A DNA stretch of 64,000 nt from Dermanyssus gallinae (lineage: Eukaryota > Arthropoda > Arachnida > Mesostigmata > Dermanyssidae), in NCBI GenBank assembly GCA_003439945.1, contig QVRM01002145.1:581001-645000 (forward strand), written 5' to 3'. The translations under genes and the position numbers were made by a program. Numbering within the stretch: position 1 is the stretch's first letter; every line of letters starts with the position of its first letter. The notes beneath the pieces were generated by a model, which worked only from the letters and a program-made list of their open reading frames with translations, searched no databases and was not told the DNA's origin. Shown one piece after another: positions 16,053 to 28,549 of the stretch.

Positions 16053-16465
16053 GACCTAAGTGTCTTGTCTTGTATTTCGTAACCGTAAACTGCTCAAAGT
16101 GCTTACGGTGTACGTATGTGTTCTTCCTGCAGCCGATCGAAATAGCGTTGTTGATCGAAGTAGCGGTTTTTGCAACCGCTGCTGCTTGTTCTCCTGCTCC
16201 CAGCCAAACTACGACGTCAATTTTGGGAACAATCGTGAACACGAATAACACAACAACTCAGTGATGACAACGATGACACTGATGATGTGCGTGCTGCCAT
16301 ACCGACGACAACGAGGAATGCATGGCAATTGTCATCGATGGCGCGCAGAGACTTGAGTCGACGTGAATGAATGAATGAATGTATGTGTATGTGTCTTAGA
16401 TACGTGTTGGCTTTTGACCGCATCTGTGCAGTAGGTGGACGGGGCGGCAGGTTGAGGTCTTCAGG
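13270..16465. other. Downstream flank / possible 3' UTR of RYBP
   Basis: This lies just past the RYBP stop on the minus strand. It holds pyrimidine-rich (TCTCT) tracts near 13840-13900, TA arrays at 14103-14121 and 16025-16051, and (GAATGAAT)n at 16364-16382. Part is probably RYBP 3' UTR. I saw no AATAAA on the minus strand that clearly ends it, and no separate gene. Confidence 0.45.
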
Positions 16466-18895
16466 TTATGGTGATGCCTTGGGTGCAACCGTAGCCGAAG
16501 CTGTGTGGCTGTTGTCCCGTGAGGTCGCCTCGAAGTCGTCATCCGATTGCTGGGCCGTTGTACCACCACCGTCGCTGCTTCCGTTTGAGTTCTCGCTCAC
16601 AGTTCGCTTTCGGGACGATGCCTTCGGCTTGAACTCTGTCGACGGGCGTGGCCCGAAATGGCGAGCGAAATCACAATCACAACAAACGCAAGCAAAGAAC
16701 GACTCCGATTATTAATTATTAGGTGCTCACTTCTAAGTAGTTAACGACGCATCCACTCCTCCTCGGCATACTCCTCCGCACTAGTCTTCTCACGACCCGT
16801 TATTCATCGTAACATCGACTTCAGCGCTACACCATTGCCACTAACCAAGCCGAAATACTCTACTACTATTTTAATTGCGTAAGGAGAACGCTACGATGAA
16901 GTGCTGCAATATGGCACAAACTGGGAAAACTTGATAACGCACAAAGTTAAAAAAAAAAGCGCGTATCGCTACTTTCACACGAAAGACAGTGCTCCATGCC
17001 AGATAAAACAAAAACGCCTTTATAACATACACAGCATACACTACGCCTAGTATCGCGGCATATTCGTCATATACTAGTATGTATACTTCTGTCTTGGTCG
17101 TCAACAGCCTACTACCTATAAAGGTTCTACAAAAAAGCTGAAACGTTACATTTAAGCACAAGGCTGTATCGTGACTACATTCAAATGGTGGGACGTAGTA
17201 AGAGGGACGTAGTAAGTAAACAAGAGACCTGTTTGTGGCGATGGAAATTGAATTGCTGCTACTCATCATACAGCATTCGGAGGCCATCTCTCCGGCGGCC
17301 TCTCTGTTATTCAAATAATAATATTACTAGTGTTTATAATAATAATAAAGGACCGCCTACAGCCCACAAAAATAACTGTACGATGAACGCCTACCGGTTA
17401 TGACGACGGTTATGCCGTTAACCGTGATGGCCGTTTGAATGTCGGAATTTCGATCCATGTTCTTGAGCTTCCTGCACTGGGCGCCCGGTTCCCGGCGTCG
17501 TTTGGCGCGTGGCTGCTGCGCTTGCGCCTGCGCCACTTGAGCGACCTGTTGCGCGACGACCAGCTGAGCCGGATTGATCCGCGGCTTACGGGTAGATGTG
17601 CCTTTGCGAGCGTCACACATACCGCATTTAAACGCCTCCGCCCGATTCCTGTTAGGGACGAACACGAAACGAAAAGCATATAATATTTATATAGGAATCT
17701 GAACGGGGCAAAACTGGCCTCCGTCAGGCGCGTACTGCAAGTAAGGTAAATGCGCACGGAGTCTGTCTGCCCTTAGCAGATGCTTGGCCCCTCATTAATG
17801 ACCTAGAGCGAACTTGAACGAAAAGCAGATGAAAGCCTAAACAGTTACCATATATATATATATATATATATACAGTAGCTGAGAATGAGAATAAAAGTAG
17901 AGAACTGATTGACGGGGCGGCATATGTACCCAGCCGGATGTCTGCCATCTATATATCTATCGTTCTGTCTATCTACCTATCTATATGTGTGAATGAAATG
18001 GATGAAAATTAATGTTGCTGCTGCTGCTGCTCATGTCGCCCCTACGTATATAGCGTACCTGAAAGTGCAAATAGAGCAATCCCAGAAATCTTCAATGAAC
18101 ATTTTGCTCCGCTGATGACTGCCACTACCACTGCTGGTGCTGCCGTCACGCTCGCGATGACCGGCCGTTGCTGTTGCTGTAGTTCCGTCACGATCTCGGC
18201 TCTTCTCACGATGTTGGTGCTGTTGTGGTTGTTGTTGTCGCTGCTCTCTATCCTGCTGCTGATGTTGTTGTCTCCGCTTAGCACCTTTACCGCTGCCGCT
18301 GCTGCTGCTGCTGCTACCAGAGAACGTTTTGTCCCGGCCTCCGCCGGCTCCTCCACCTACAACAGTACCAAGTGAATCTTTGGCAGGGCCGCCGCCGCCA
18401 CCACCACCACCAGCACCACCGCTGGTAGCCAGGCCGTCCTTGGCAGCTGTAGGAACAGCTGCAGACCCGGCGCCGTTCACCAGCGTGAAGGGCGTTGAGC
18501 TTGCACCGCAATTGGCTCCACCAGCTCGTCCAGCACCACCGTGGAGCGGTGGTGGCCCGTTCGCCGCCGCCGGGGTCGGGGAGTCTCGAACGCCGTTGAT
18601 ACCGATGTTGCTGGTATTATCGTTGCCGTTGCTGTTGTTGTTGCTGTTGCTGCTGCTGCTATCGGCACCATGGACAGCGTTGCTGCCGCTGCATCCGCTA
18701 TTTACCGCCGTGTTGCCGTTTTTTAGGTTGCTGCTGCTGCTGCAGCTGCTGTTGTTGTTGCTGCCGCCGCCGTTATTGTGGCTGTTGCTGTATGATGTGC
18801 CAGTCGTCGTGAAGGATTCTTTCGGATTGCCGCCAGAACCTGACGAAGGCCCTTCACTACCAACGCCTCCGACGCTGCCGCTGCCTCCGCCACTA
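16466..18895 (-). CDS. RYBP: RYBP/YAF2 homologue (Polycomb PRC1 adaptor)
   Basis: Minus-strand exons are 18059-18895, 17395-17648 and 16466-16635 (TAA). Splice sites are cctttcag, TTTCAG|gtacgc, ccctaacag, ACCG|gtaggc and gtcgacag, and the phases agree. A RanBP2-type zinc finger spans the first junction (WDCSICTF, then [12 protein letters not shown], giving CX2C-X10-CX2C). It is followed by [14 protein letters not shown] and, later, [17 protein letters not shown], the C-terminal segment that in RYBP binds RING1. RYBP recruits variant PRC1 and the H2A ubiquitin ligase to chromatin. About 270 residues of Ser/Gly/Asn/Gln-rich sequence precede the finger, whereas known RYBPs have about 20. The start exon was not found upstream. 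Confidence 0.9.
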
Positions 18896-18899
18896 CTGA

Positions 18900-20550
18900 A
18901 AGGCCAGACAAACAGACGCACACAGACGAAGAAGAATAGGACACCGACGGTTAATCAAACAACTAAGGTCTTCATTGGTTTCTACCGTACCGGTAACAAC
19001 TGGTAGGCCCGTACATGTATTGGCTTGGATCGTATCAACCTCCTCCCATTAAGTCTAAGTTCATTATTAGTATAATTATTATTACGAGTGTGGTATGCGG
19101 ACACTGTTGAGCTCTACGAACATACACAATTTTCGCATGTGCGGTGTACAAAATGTGTGCAATAATCATCACTACTACTCTTTCTGTTGATGATACTAGG
19201 ACTATATATTACGTTTTCTACAAGTTTTTGTGTGAGGCTATGATCTCTGCTGACAAAAACAAGACAAACTAAAACATATAAATACAAACATATAAAACTT
19301 TAGACTCAATTTACCCGCCATCTACGTTAGCAGGATATATGAATCTAGCACGGCCTGACTCGACAACAATGCAGTCTCCCAAGTCTGCTCTGGCATGCAG
19401 TCTCCCAAGTCTACGCTGTGGGAGCTTCAAGCTTCTAAGCGGTTAGAAATGTAGTCGAAGCGCACAGATGATGAACTGTTCATATGAATGAACCGTTTAG
19501 CGAAAAGAACCCAATGACATACAATATGAATACAATATTCAATTTCCATCAAGAGTAAAACCAAGGCAGCCGAATCCCATGGGTGCGGGTCACGAAAAAT
19601 TCAATTCGATGAAGCAAAGCACATCAAAAGCGAGGCAGCAGCCGAACAAGCGACAGACACCGCCGCGCGCCAAACTTGACAAAAGCAACGCATCTCGGCC
19701 CACCTCGGTTCTTTCCGGCGAAAGCGAGCTTGCGCTTTCGAGAGTCTCGCCTAGACTCGCCGCCCGTCAAAACAACCGTTCTTACCGCCGACACCCGGCT
19801 TCCCCTAGAGTAGGTCTCTTCGTTAAGCCCAGCGCCGCATGCACGCACGACTTCGAAGCGCGTCAAACGGTACGGTACACTCGGCCGCCGCCGCCGCCGG
19901 TCATTAATCGTCCCCCCCGTTCGGAGAACAACACGCTAATCACCAAGTGAATGGTTGTCGAGTCGATCGCTCAAACTTTCGCGCCTTCCACAGAATGATT
20001 GAAAGTGGGGGGGGGGGGGCGGCCTCTTTCAATCATTCTGTGTCTCTCGGTCAAGCGCGCCCGCGCTGCCGTCTAACGACGACTGCAGCGGAGAGACAGA
20101 GAGAGAGAGAGAAAGCCTAAGCAGAGTTCTTTTATTATCTCTGCTTAGCTCTATTCCCGACCGAGCAACAACTACAGTGTATCAGTGCTTTCATTGCCGC
20201 TTACGTCGGAGGTTATGCTGCGCTGTAAATGAACGCCGAACGCCCCACTCGTGCGTCGAATTCCAGAGCAGCATGTTTCGCTGGGCAACGGACGCGCCGC
20301 GTCGTAAAACCGTCCATCGTTCTCCATTGACAGGAACGGCGGCCATAACCGGCCTATGTAGCTAGCTATGCTCGTTGGAAAACCATGGAAAGCTAAAACA
20401 AGCTTTTTTTAAGGACAAATTATCGACGACGTAAAAATGCCGATGTTTCGGACAAAACAACTTATATGTACATAAACGCATCTGGCTACGAAGGCGTGGC
20501 CGGCTCAATTTACCTGCCGATGGAGGTAAACTATAGGCTAAAAACTATGC
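18900..20550. other. Upstream of visible RYBP exons; GC-rich segment
   Basis: 19570-20370 is richer in C, G and CpG than its surroundings. It contains a 17-bp hairpin around a poly-G run (19989-20042) and (GA)n at 20095-20113. It could be a promoter or 5' exon region of RYBP, but I found no ATG exon with a donor that matches the phase of exon 18895. Confidence 0.35.
19367..19410. repeat. Short direct repeat
   Basis: ATGCAGTCTCCCAAGTCT occurs twice about 26 bp apart. Confidence 0.8.
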
Positions 20551-20559
20551 AACCGGCAC

Positions 20560-20930
20560 CTTCCGGGGGTTCATACTGCGACCCGCCCTATGGATTATAA
20601 CTTAGGATGCAGACTCCCACATCCCCCGGGATTCTATTGCATCGCCTACGCAAATGATCTGAAACAGCCAACGAGCAGCAACGATTGGCGGAAATACGAC
20701 AATACCTTCACACGTTAGGCCCCGCTCCATTGGCTCCACAAAAACCGGAAGCGAGTTTTTTTGCGATGGCCTGAAGCGCCCTTTCCAGACTATAAACTTA
20801 CGCTGGAGAGGCAGTCAGTAACTCCCACTGTAAGTACCTGTGTGTCATCCTGGATAGGGCTCCCATAGGAACACAATCACACTTGGTGTCACACACTTTA
20901 TCAGTTTTTTGACATTGCATTTTGATGCGA
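20560..20930 (+). pseudogene. LINE reverse transcriptase remnant (YADDL block)
   Basis: Plus-strand pieces YCIAYANDLKQP (the YADD catalytic block with D changed to N) and, in a shifted frame, LCVILDRAPIGTQSH, typical of the LGVILD block of CR1/Jockey-like RTs. Frameshifts and the D-to-N change show it is dead. Confidence 0.6.
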
Positions 20931-20949
20931 TCTTCGCTTCAAAATTAGA

Positions 20950-21012
20950 ATGTGTCGCATCAAGTCTGGCAGTTGTATAGAAAATGCTGTCTTAAAATTT
21001 AGTCGGCGCACT

Positions 21013-21043
<31 letters not shown>

Positions 21044-21103
21044 CTCGGCTAATACATTTTAAGACAGTATTTTCTATGCGACGGTCAGACTCCCAGCGAC
21101 ACA
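20950..21103. repeat. Inverted repeat around a (TA)n array
   Basis: The left arm contains TAGAAAATGCTGTCTTAAAAT (20980-21000). The right arm is its complement with one mismatch (21056-21077), and looser similarity extends outward to about 55 bp. The centre is a 26-bp TA run. It could fold as a hairpin or be a small palindromic MITE. Confidence 0.65.
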
Positions 21104-21109
21104 GCCCAC

Positions 21110-22349
21110 CGCGGCAAGAGTTAGCCCTACCTCTCGACACGGTGCAGACTTTTATGTGTTGCTTATGTGAGATAGGTAGTGTTTGTTCAGATGAACTCGA
21201 GTGCAGAGCAACATAACGCGCAAGTTTCAGTGCAGATATTTGAGTTCAAAATGGAAATCCAAACATTTAGCATGTGTGACGTTCTACCGATAAATGTTCG
21301 TCCGATAAAGTGGTTATCACTGCTGCGGATGCGTATATTGCAAGGCCTCAAAGAGCATTTTGTTTTCTGCTCCGTGAGATTAAAGAAGTGTCCAGCGGTG
21401 GTAGAAAATTTCGGCGCGAAATAAAAAATATATAGGTGATTTTATTCATTTTTTCTGATTACTGAACGATATATATATATATATATGTACACACACACAC
21501 ACACAAGCACACATCTACCGCCATTCACAAATAGCGCCACAACGGACTGTTATTCAACGGACTGCTATTCGGATGTTCCACGGAGCAACTAACAACTGAC
21601 ATAACTGGCCACACACAACAACAGCAACAACAACAACTCGGCAACCAGCAGTCAAATGAGCAGCACTTAGCTCGAACCTCTCTCTCATCAGTATACGCGG
21701 AAGACGGCCCGGCCCTTACGCTGCTTCTGTTGCTTTGGCAGGCGACAACGAATGCTGTTTTTTTAACTATAATGACCATGTTGACGGCAGCACCACAACA
21801 ACAACAATGGCGACCTATTACGCCGGCGGACACTGAACAACTCTGCCCGCATCGACCAGCACAGACTAGCTGTCAACAAAAATATTCGTTTCCCTAACCG
21901 GATCGCCGGCCGCCCCGTTCTCCTGGCCGACGCATCAGGCAAGTCGTTTATTAAACCCGCTCCGGAAGGTTATCGCCCCCGCACAGGAGGCGGACGCTAA
22001 CCAAACTAAACGCTTCCTACTTCGATCGACTAGATTTACGCGCTTCGCCTTGAATTAGAGTGGCCCGAGAGAGAGAGAGAGAGCTTAGAGACAAGACAGA
22101 GAGCGAGCGAGCGAGCTTAGATAGAGAGAGCCCGCGCACAGAACGCGCTCGACACAGCAGCTCATCTAAGCAGTTTGCGCATAGTCTACTCGGCTATCCG
22201 TCTCAACGTTATTAAGGCATTGACAGATTAGATAAGCAAACTGATCGATGTGATACGTTTAGATATGCAGCACCTTTACGTGCTCCAGTTGGCCAAACGA
22301 TCCGTTTTCGCACACCACTCAACCGCCAAGTAAGTGAGCACCGTAGCGT
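21110..22349. other. No gene recognised
   Basis: (TA)n and (CA)n at 21469-21507 and (GA)n tracts around 22069-22085 and 22100-22130. No supported open frame. Confidence 0.5.
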
Positions 22350-22382
22350 GTATATATATATATTATATATATATATATATAA

Positions 22383-22421
<39 letters not shown>

Positions 22422-22429
22422 TATATTAT

Positions 22430-22496
<67 letters not shown>

Positions 22497-22502
22497 TATA
22501 TA
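22350..22502. repeat. Long (TA)n array with AAATA interruptions
   Basis: About 150 bp of alternating TA, broken at intervals by TATAAATA and ATTATA variants. Confidence 0.95.
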
Positions 22503-22689
22503 TCGTTGGAAAATAACACTAAACACATATGTATATACAAACGCATCATCTGTTGATTAACGGTGCAAATAATGATATACAATAATTTGTGCTTCAGTCT
22601 TACTATGCATGGAAATGAATACCAATAATAAGAACTATGAGCTTGATGTTCTATCAATACCACTCACTATGGAGATTAGCCAATCATGC

Positions 22690-22842
<153 letters not shown>

Positions 22843-23181
22843 AATAACAACAACGATCCGACGATGCAGCGGTAGCAATTAGAATCATATTAACCAATCA
22901 GCGTAGGTCTAAAGTTCGTTGATCGTCGAGATACGCTGCGACGAGCCAACATCGTCAGCAACAGCAACTGTGCCCAAACGATATCGCACCAGCGAACGGA
23001 AGTCTCGAGTAGTATTGTTAAGGGAGAGCAACAACAACAACAACAATACGACGCAGCAACAACAAAAACATCAACAGGTGCTTTGCGGGGTGAAGGATGA
23101 CGATTGCTACTGGGCTAGACTTACTGACTCACTAACTACATTCATCACTAATCGATCGACTTGTCGCTGGTTTCTCTCTGC

Positions 23182-23224
<43 letters not shown>

Positions 23225-23227
<3 letters not shown>

Positions 23228-23288
23228 GCGAGCACTGCCGAGTGTGCAAACGTATTGTAAATGATTAATAAATCATCACAATATTTTC
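23225..23288 (+). mobile_element. R2-clade element, 64-bp 3' stub inside (TA)n
   Basis: This segment matches the last 64 bp of the R2-like elements at 38575-41230 and 49453-51523 with almost no differences (GGCGAGCACTGCCGAGTGTGC through ATATTTTC). A TA array abuts it on the left (about 23184-23224) and TA resumes at 23289. It is a severely 5'-truncated, dead-on-arrival insertion. Confidence 0.9.
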
Positions 23289-23759
23289 TATATATATATG
23301 TAAATTACTATCCTAAGCTTCCGTGTTGAGGCCGTCCCGCGACGGCAGGATATCTCGCGCATTGTCCATTCTACCACGCACTGCCCGTAGTTGAGACTAC
23401 GGGTGCAGTGCGTAGTAACGAGAGACATATTTAGCGACGTAGGTAGCGAAAGCCATGTACACATCATAGAGATAGTTAGTATGGCATATATGATAGACAT
23501 GGCGGCACGCGCTAAAGCCGCCATAAAACATCATATGTTTAACATCAGTCAACCTGCCATTACTACTACTACAACTACTATGACTCCATCTAACCCTGAA
23601 AATACTGATAATAAAAATAAATCTGTCTTTATTTAGGCATTGATAACTTTAACCCTGCAAATCATAAACAAAAATCGTTTTGAATGCCTATGCCGGCACT
23701 TTTAGTGCTACTTAGAGTCGCTGGCTATCTCTCGTCCACTCTGTGTCGTCAGCAGAGTT

Positions 23760-25108
23760 GAGCCGACAATAATAATAATAATTATAATAATAATAATAAC
23801 AATAACAAAATAACAATGGCGACTACATTACTAGACGCTGTAGTGGGGCCGCAAGTGGCATTGCGACGACTGGGCTAGTCGACAGGCTGGAAGCGGTAAG
23901 ATGGACTGGCGCAGTGGCCGTCAACATGCTACCACCACCTATCACCAGCTTGTTGTTGTGATTGTTTGTCGCATTCGCCTTTATCTACGCAGAGGGATAT
24001 CGACAGTATGGGCACGACGCCACCAGGCAAAACAGAGGTCCTCCGATGGCAATCGTCCAACAATCGGCGATGTTGCCATGATGACCGAGGCGGCCGCCGC
24101 AGCTACCACCGGTGGTGCCAACGTTGGAACCAGATGCGCCGTTCCCGCCGCCAGCCGTGACCACCGCTGTACTTTGGCCCGCTAAACTTAGAGCACGCAA
24201 ATTCAACATCACCTTGCTGCTGCTCTCTATATTCCATTTCGAGTCCTTTCAATTCGCTGAAACGTTCTATAGGCGTGCTTGTGTACCTACGTATGCGCCT
24301 ATTTGCTTGTCAATCCATATATATATATATATATAACCTTAGACGTAACTACACATCACGACCAGAAGCACAATCAACCCTGCGCACGCAAGTAATACTA
24401 TATATATATATACACTGATTAAAATACAAATTATTAGCAAAAGCACCGTTTCATAATTAAAAAAATCGCATTAAAAACGTTCTAACGGTTGTCGTGTTGA
24501 ATGGACAGCCATAGAAACAGATCAGACAAAAGGATGAACATCTAACAGGTACCGGCTAATGCAGATTGACTAGAATCAAACAACTCTAAAATATCCGACA
24601 AATAAACAAACAACACACACACATAGTATATATCATTGTCACACGTTATAGTCACTTCCGCTGCCCATCAGTGCGTCCAGCAGCGGCGGAAAGACCAATT
24701 TGCGCCACTGCGTTGTGAATAGATGCTTCATTCAGATCAGAAAGAAAGAAAAAGACCCGCTATAGAGAACCGCGCCACAGAAAATCGTTCAACGACAAAT
24801 GCCGGACCACCACACATAATCACTTAGTCTGCTGGAATTCAGACAAGAGAACAGAGATCCTATATATCCTATATCACCCCTGCAATGAGATTTCGTTTGC
24901 TGTCCGCAGCGCGTAACAGACACCGTAGAACATCATCAGAACCGTATACTTTTCCATCACACCAAAAGCTTACTAAATTCAAAAAACCCTTCACGTTAAT
25001 TCATCAAAGAGACATACCAAGATTAAGTTAACAAAACGAAGTTGTTCCCTTATATATATATATATATATATATATATCCAACCCATACCACCATGAGGCT
25101 GTAAAAAA

Positions 25109-25145
<37 letters not shown>

Positions 25146-25969
25146 TTATCTACAACTGCCAGCCTTTGAAGGACGAATGGCAGCGTTGGCCTCCCTCACA
25201 AAGACGGGATAGGTAAAAGGAGAACGGCGCGCCAAAACGAAGAAGGGACAAATATATATCATAGCCAGTCGATAGGTCACTCGCAATCGGCTGTCAAACA
25301 ACAGACAACACGACGACGGGCATATCCACTTTCGCCTCGTTTTCTTTTCAAAGGCGGCCTGTTTTGACGTCACTGGTCACAGTAGTCGAAGGCAGTGAAG
25401 TCGATGATGGTCATGATGACACCAGAAAAGAAGGGGTAACCGACCGCAAAATCCTTTGTCTACTAGCGAGGTACAGCTTCGTTAGTTATTATTTACGAGT
25501 GAGCTAAGGAAGCATCCGACCGTACGCTATAACGAGGTTAACTTACTCATATTAAAAAAAAGGCGATTGAATATCCATAGCCCACAAACACAATCTTTAG
25601 CAAAAATGTTAGCGAATCACGGGTCAAAGGTCGACCAGCTGGCGAGTCAAGTTTAGACTCTCTTCTCCATGAGACTACTGACGGACTACAGCAAGCGAAC
25701 GTTCGAGCGAAGTCGGACTGTATCGGATTGCACTCTGCGAAGTCCCGAGTTTGTGTCGCATAGTGCGACACAAATACGCACGCTTAATAATTACTGCTCA
25801 ACTGGCAGGGGAGTTGTTGCCAGCAATTCGCGACCGATTTCGAATTGGCAAACCGAGGACAATCGACGCCAACTTAACCTATATTATGAATAATCAAATC
25901 CATTCACCTGAAAGACGAAGTATATACAACAATTTGAGAGCTATTTGCAAGTTAATATAAGGGGTAAGG

Positions 25970-26004
<35 letters not shown>

Positions 26005-26082
26005 CGTTGTTCAGTTCATAGAAGGATTTCGAAATATAACTCTATTAAGGAAATTCGACACTGCCAACTAATGCTGTGCATG

Positions 26083-26120
<38 letters not shown>

Positions 26121-26150
26121 GGCGGATCGGCATGTTCTAGTGCTTTAAAC
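23760..26150. other. No gene recognised; microsatellite-rich
   Basis: (AAT)n at 23768-23810 and TA arrays at 24318-24335, 25049-25077, 25113-25143, 25973-26002 and 26089-26117. An 11-bp perfect hairpin lies at 25750-25774. No convincing exon. Confidence 0.5.
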
Positions 26151-26199
26151 TTTGCCGCCAAACAGAAACTACCAAGGTCTTCCGGTTTTCCATCCATCA

Positions 26200-26360
26200 G
26201 TTTCCCCAATCAATGGCGGCGTTTATTGTTTGAGTTCGGTTCAAAGCGAAGAAAACAAGGTTCAGCAATTTGTATGGAGCCACAAAGGGAGGAACAACGA
26301 ATCTGCATCAAGTTCTGTGTTAAGAACCAAACCATATGTTCTAATGTGATCGAAAGGTAG
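26200..26360 (+). pseudogene. Mariner transposase N-terminal remnant
   Basis: The plus strand reads EEQRICIKFCVKNQTICSN, matching the start of the intact transposase of this window (MDQRTCIKFCVKNEIKCAD). The sequence beyond is shifted and stops soon after. It is a third or fourth, older mariner lineage copy. Confidence 0.65.
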
Positions 26361-26369
26361 CGAACTATT

Positions 26370-27745
26370 TGTGGCAGTATCCCGAAACCCCCAGTGACTT
26401 CCGCTGAGGAATTGGAGAGGTCTTATAAATCAGCTGTGACAGTAAGCGTCAGAAGACTGAAGCAAAGTTTGTTACAAAAAAAAAACTGAATTTCCAACAA
26501 AGCACATCGGCGCACGCATCTTTACTGATTTCGGATTATTTGATGAAAAATGCTTTAGGCGGGAGCTATTTAAGGGAACATAAAAACTTATGACGATTAA
26601 TCTCGTGCCTGGACGTTATACGCAACATACATAGTACAGAACTCCAAATATACATTTCAAATACCATAGCCAAGCAAGCGTCTCTCGTAAAGTCAAATAA
26701 AAAATCAAAGTCGTTCAAAATTCAATCCGTGAACTTCAATAGCTCGTTTAGAACCAGACACGACAAATAAACATGTCTAACAGCGATGTTGTATTCTGGG
26801 TTAAGCGGCGCGTGAGTTCAAAAAGTCCTAGTCCCAAAAGGTTTGCCAGTTGAACAAAAAAGCCAACTTGCCAAGCTGATAGAGTAATCGCAACAGCAGC
26901 AGTCGTTACAAAAATAACAAAAAAAAAGAAAAAGTGCAACGGCCAAAAATACAACAGCGTCTATGCGAATAGACTTTCGCTTCATTGCGCTGATCGCGCG
27001 GCCGGCTGAACGAGGAAGTTTGAAAATGGTTGTAAGAAAGCTTTCTTCCGAAAAGATCAACCATGTCCAGAACAGTCAAAGGCATATTATAGCACTGCGA
27101 TAAGCGCCCGTGTCAATCACGCATACACACCTCGGTAATGTCGAAAAATCGTTAATAAAAATGCTAGAATAGCCGATATATTGATGAGAACGACGACGAG
27201 GACAACAGCAATAACAAAAATATCGCTACAAAGTCGGTGTGGACACACGAAAACTTACCTAGAAGCACTTTATGCTACAAATCAAACCGTTCATTTCCTG
27301 CCCTGAAATCTAAATCGTGTGTCTGGATTTCTCAGTAGACTATTCGAACAAGAAAGGGCACATTCGAAACTTGGCTGAAAAGTTGTTGCTCGCTGTATTC
27401 GAAATGCTGTTGTGACTGCTATTCTGCTCGACGCTTGATTCGACTTGAACAAAGGCATTACCACACTACACTCCCCGGAGATTTTTGTAGATAGAGCGCG
27501 AAGAGAGAAGGTTCGCGTGAAGATGCATATCTTGAGCCTACTTATGTTAACCCGACATTTCAGCGGCTTGTATACTCGACAACTGAAGAGACAACTTTAT
27601 AGCCCAAATGCAAGATGGAACGCCACGACCGCTCTATCGAAGGCGCGCACGTAAACATAACCGATACTCTAAAGGCTTTATTTTCGATTCGTGACTTCTT
27701 TTGAGTATTCTAACCAGCCTATGAGTGAGGAATTCGTGATTGAAG

Positions 27746-27789
<44 letters not shown>

Positions 27790-28110
27790 TGTGGGTGTGT
27801 GAAGGTACTGTTGTCAACATCGAAAAACGACAGACGAGGATCGTTCTTATGTGGTGTTGTTGTTGCTGTTGCTGCAGCTGCTGCTGCTTCTGTGAATGGC
27901 AAAGCTGAATCGAAAATGGTGAACACCATGAGAGCAACGACACAATCACGCCATATCTTTGCAGACTGATGCCTAACGCTGCCACCCAGTCAACCACCCG
28001 GAGCCCTTCTAACAGCCGCAACATAACTGAATGAATGAATTGATGAATGTCTTGACTCTGTACTTAGCTTTGCGATGACAGTAACGACAACGACAGAAAC
28101 AACAACAACG

Positions 28111-28149
<39 letters not shown>

Positions 28150-28498
28150 CCACCAACAACAACAGCAGCAGCCCTAGCAATCACAGCGGATTCGTGTGGC
28201 TTTGTCACAGAAAATGCTCGTATCGAAACGTGATGACTGCTTACTTTTGCAGCTTCAATTCAGCAATTTGTTGACATCACGAATCGAATTCGGTACGTAC
28301 CCGGTCACGCGTGCACCTACTATAATACTATATAGTAGTATATCGGACTTTCGACATTGCGGACTGCGAACATTCGATTGGTCACAGAGTGTCAAAATAA
28401 ACCAGCTGAGGCTTAATGTGATAACGTGGTTGATGATGATGATTAGTATTATTATTGCTCACCATCATCATTATCATTACATGCTTAAGTAAAAACAC

Positions 28499-28549
<51 letters not shown>

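Noticed and set aside
18329..19006. Long plus-strand open frame (225 codons) rich in Pro/Leu
   Set aside because: It is the antisense shadow of the low-complexity RYBP exon; no motif and no splice support.
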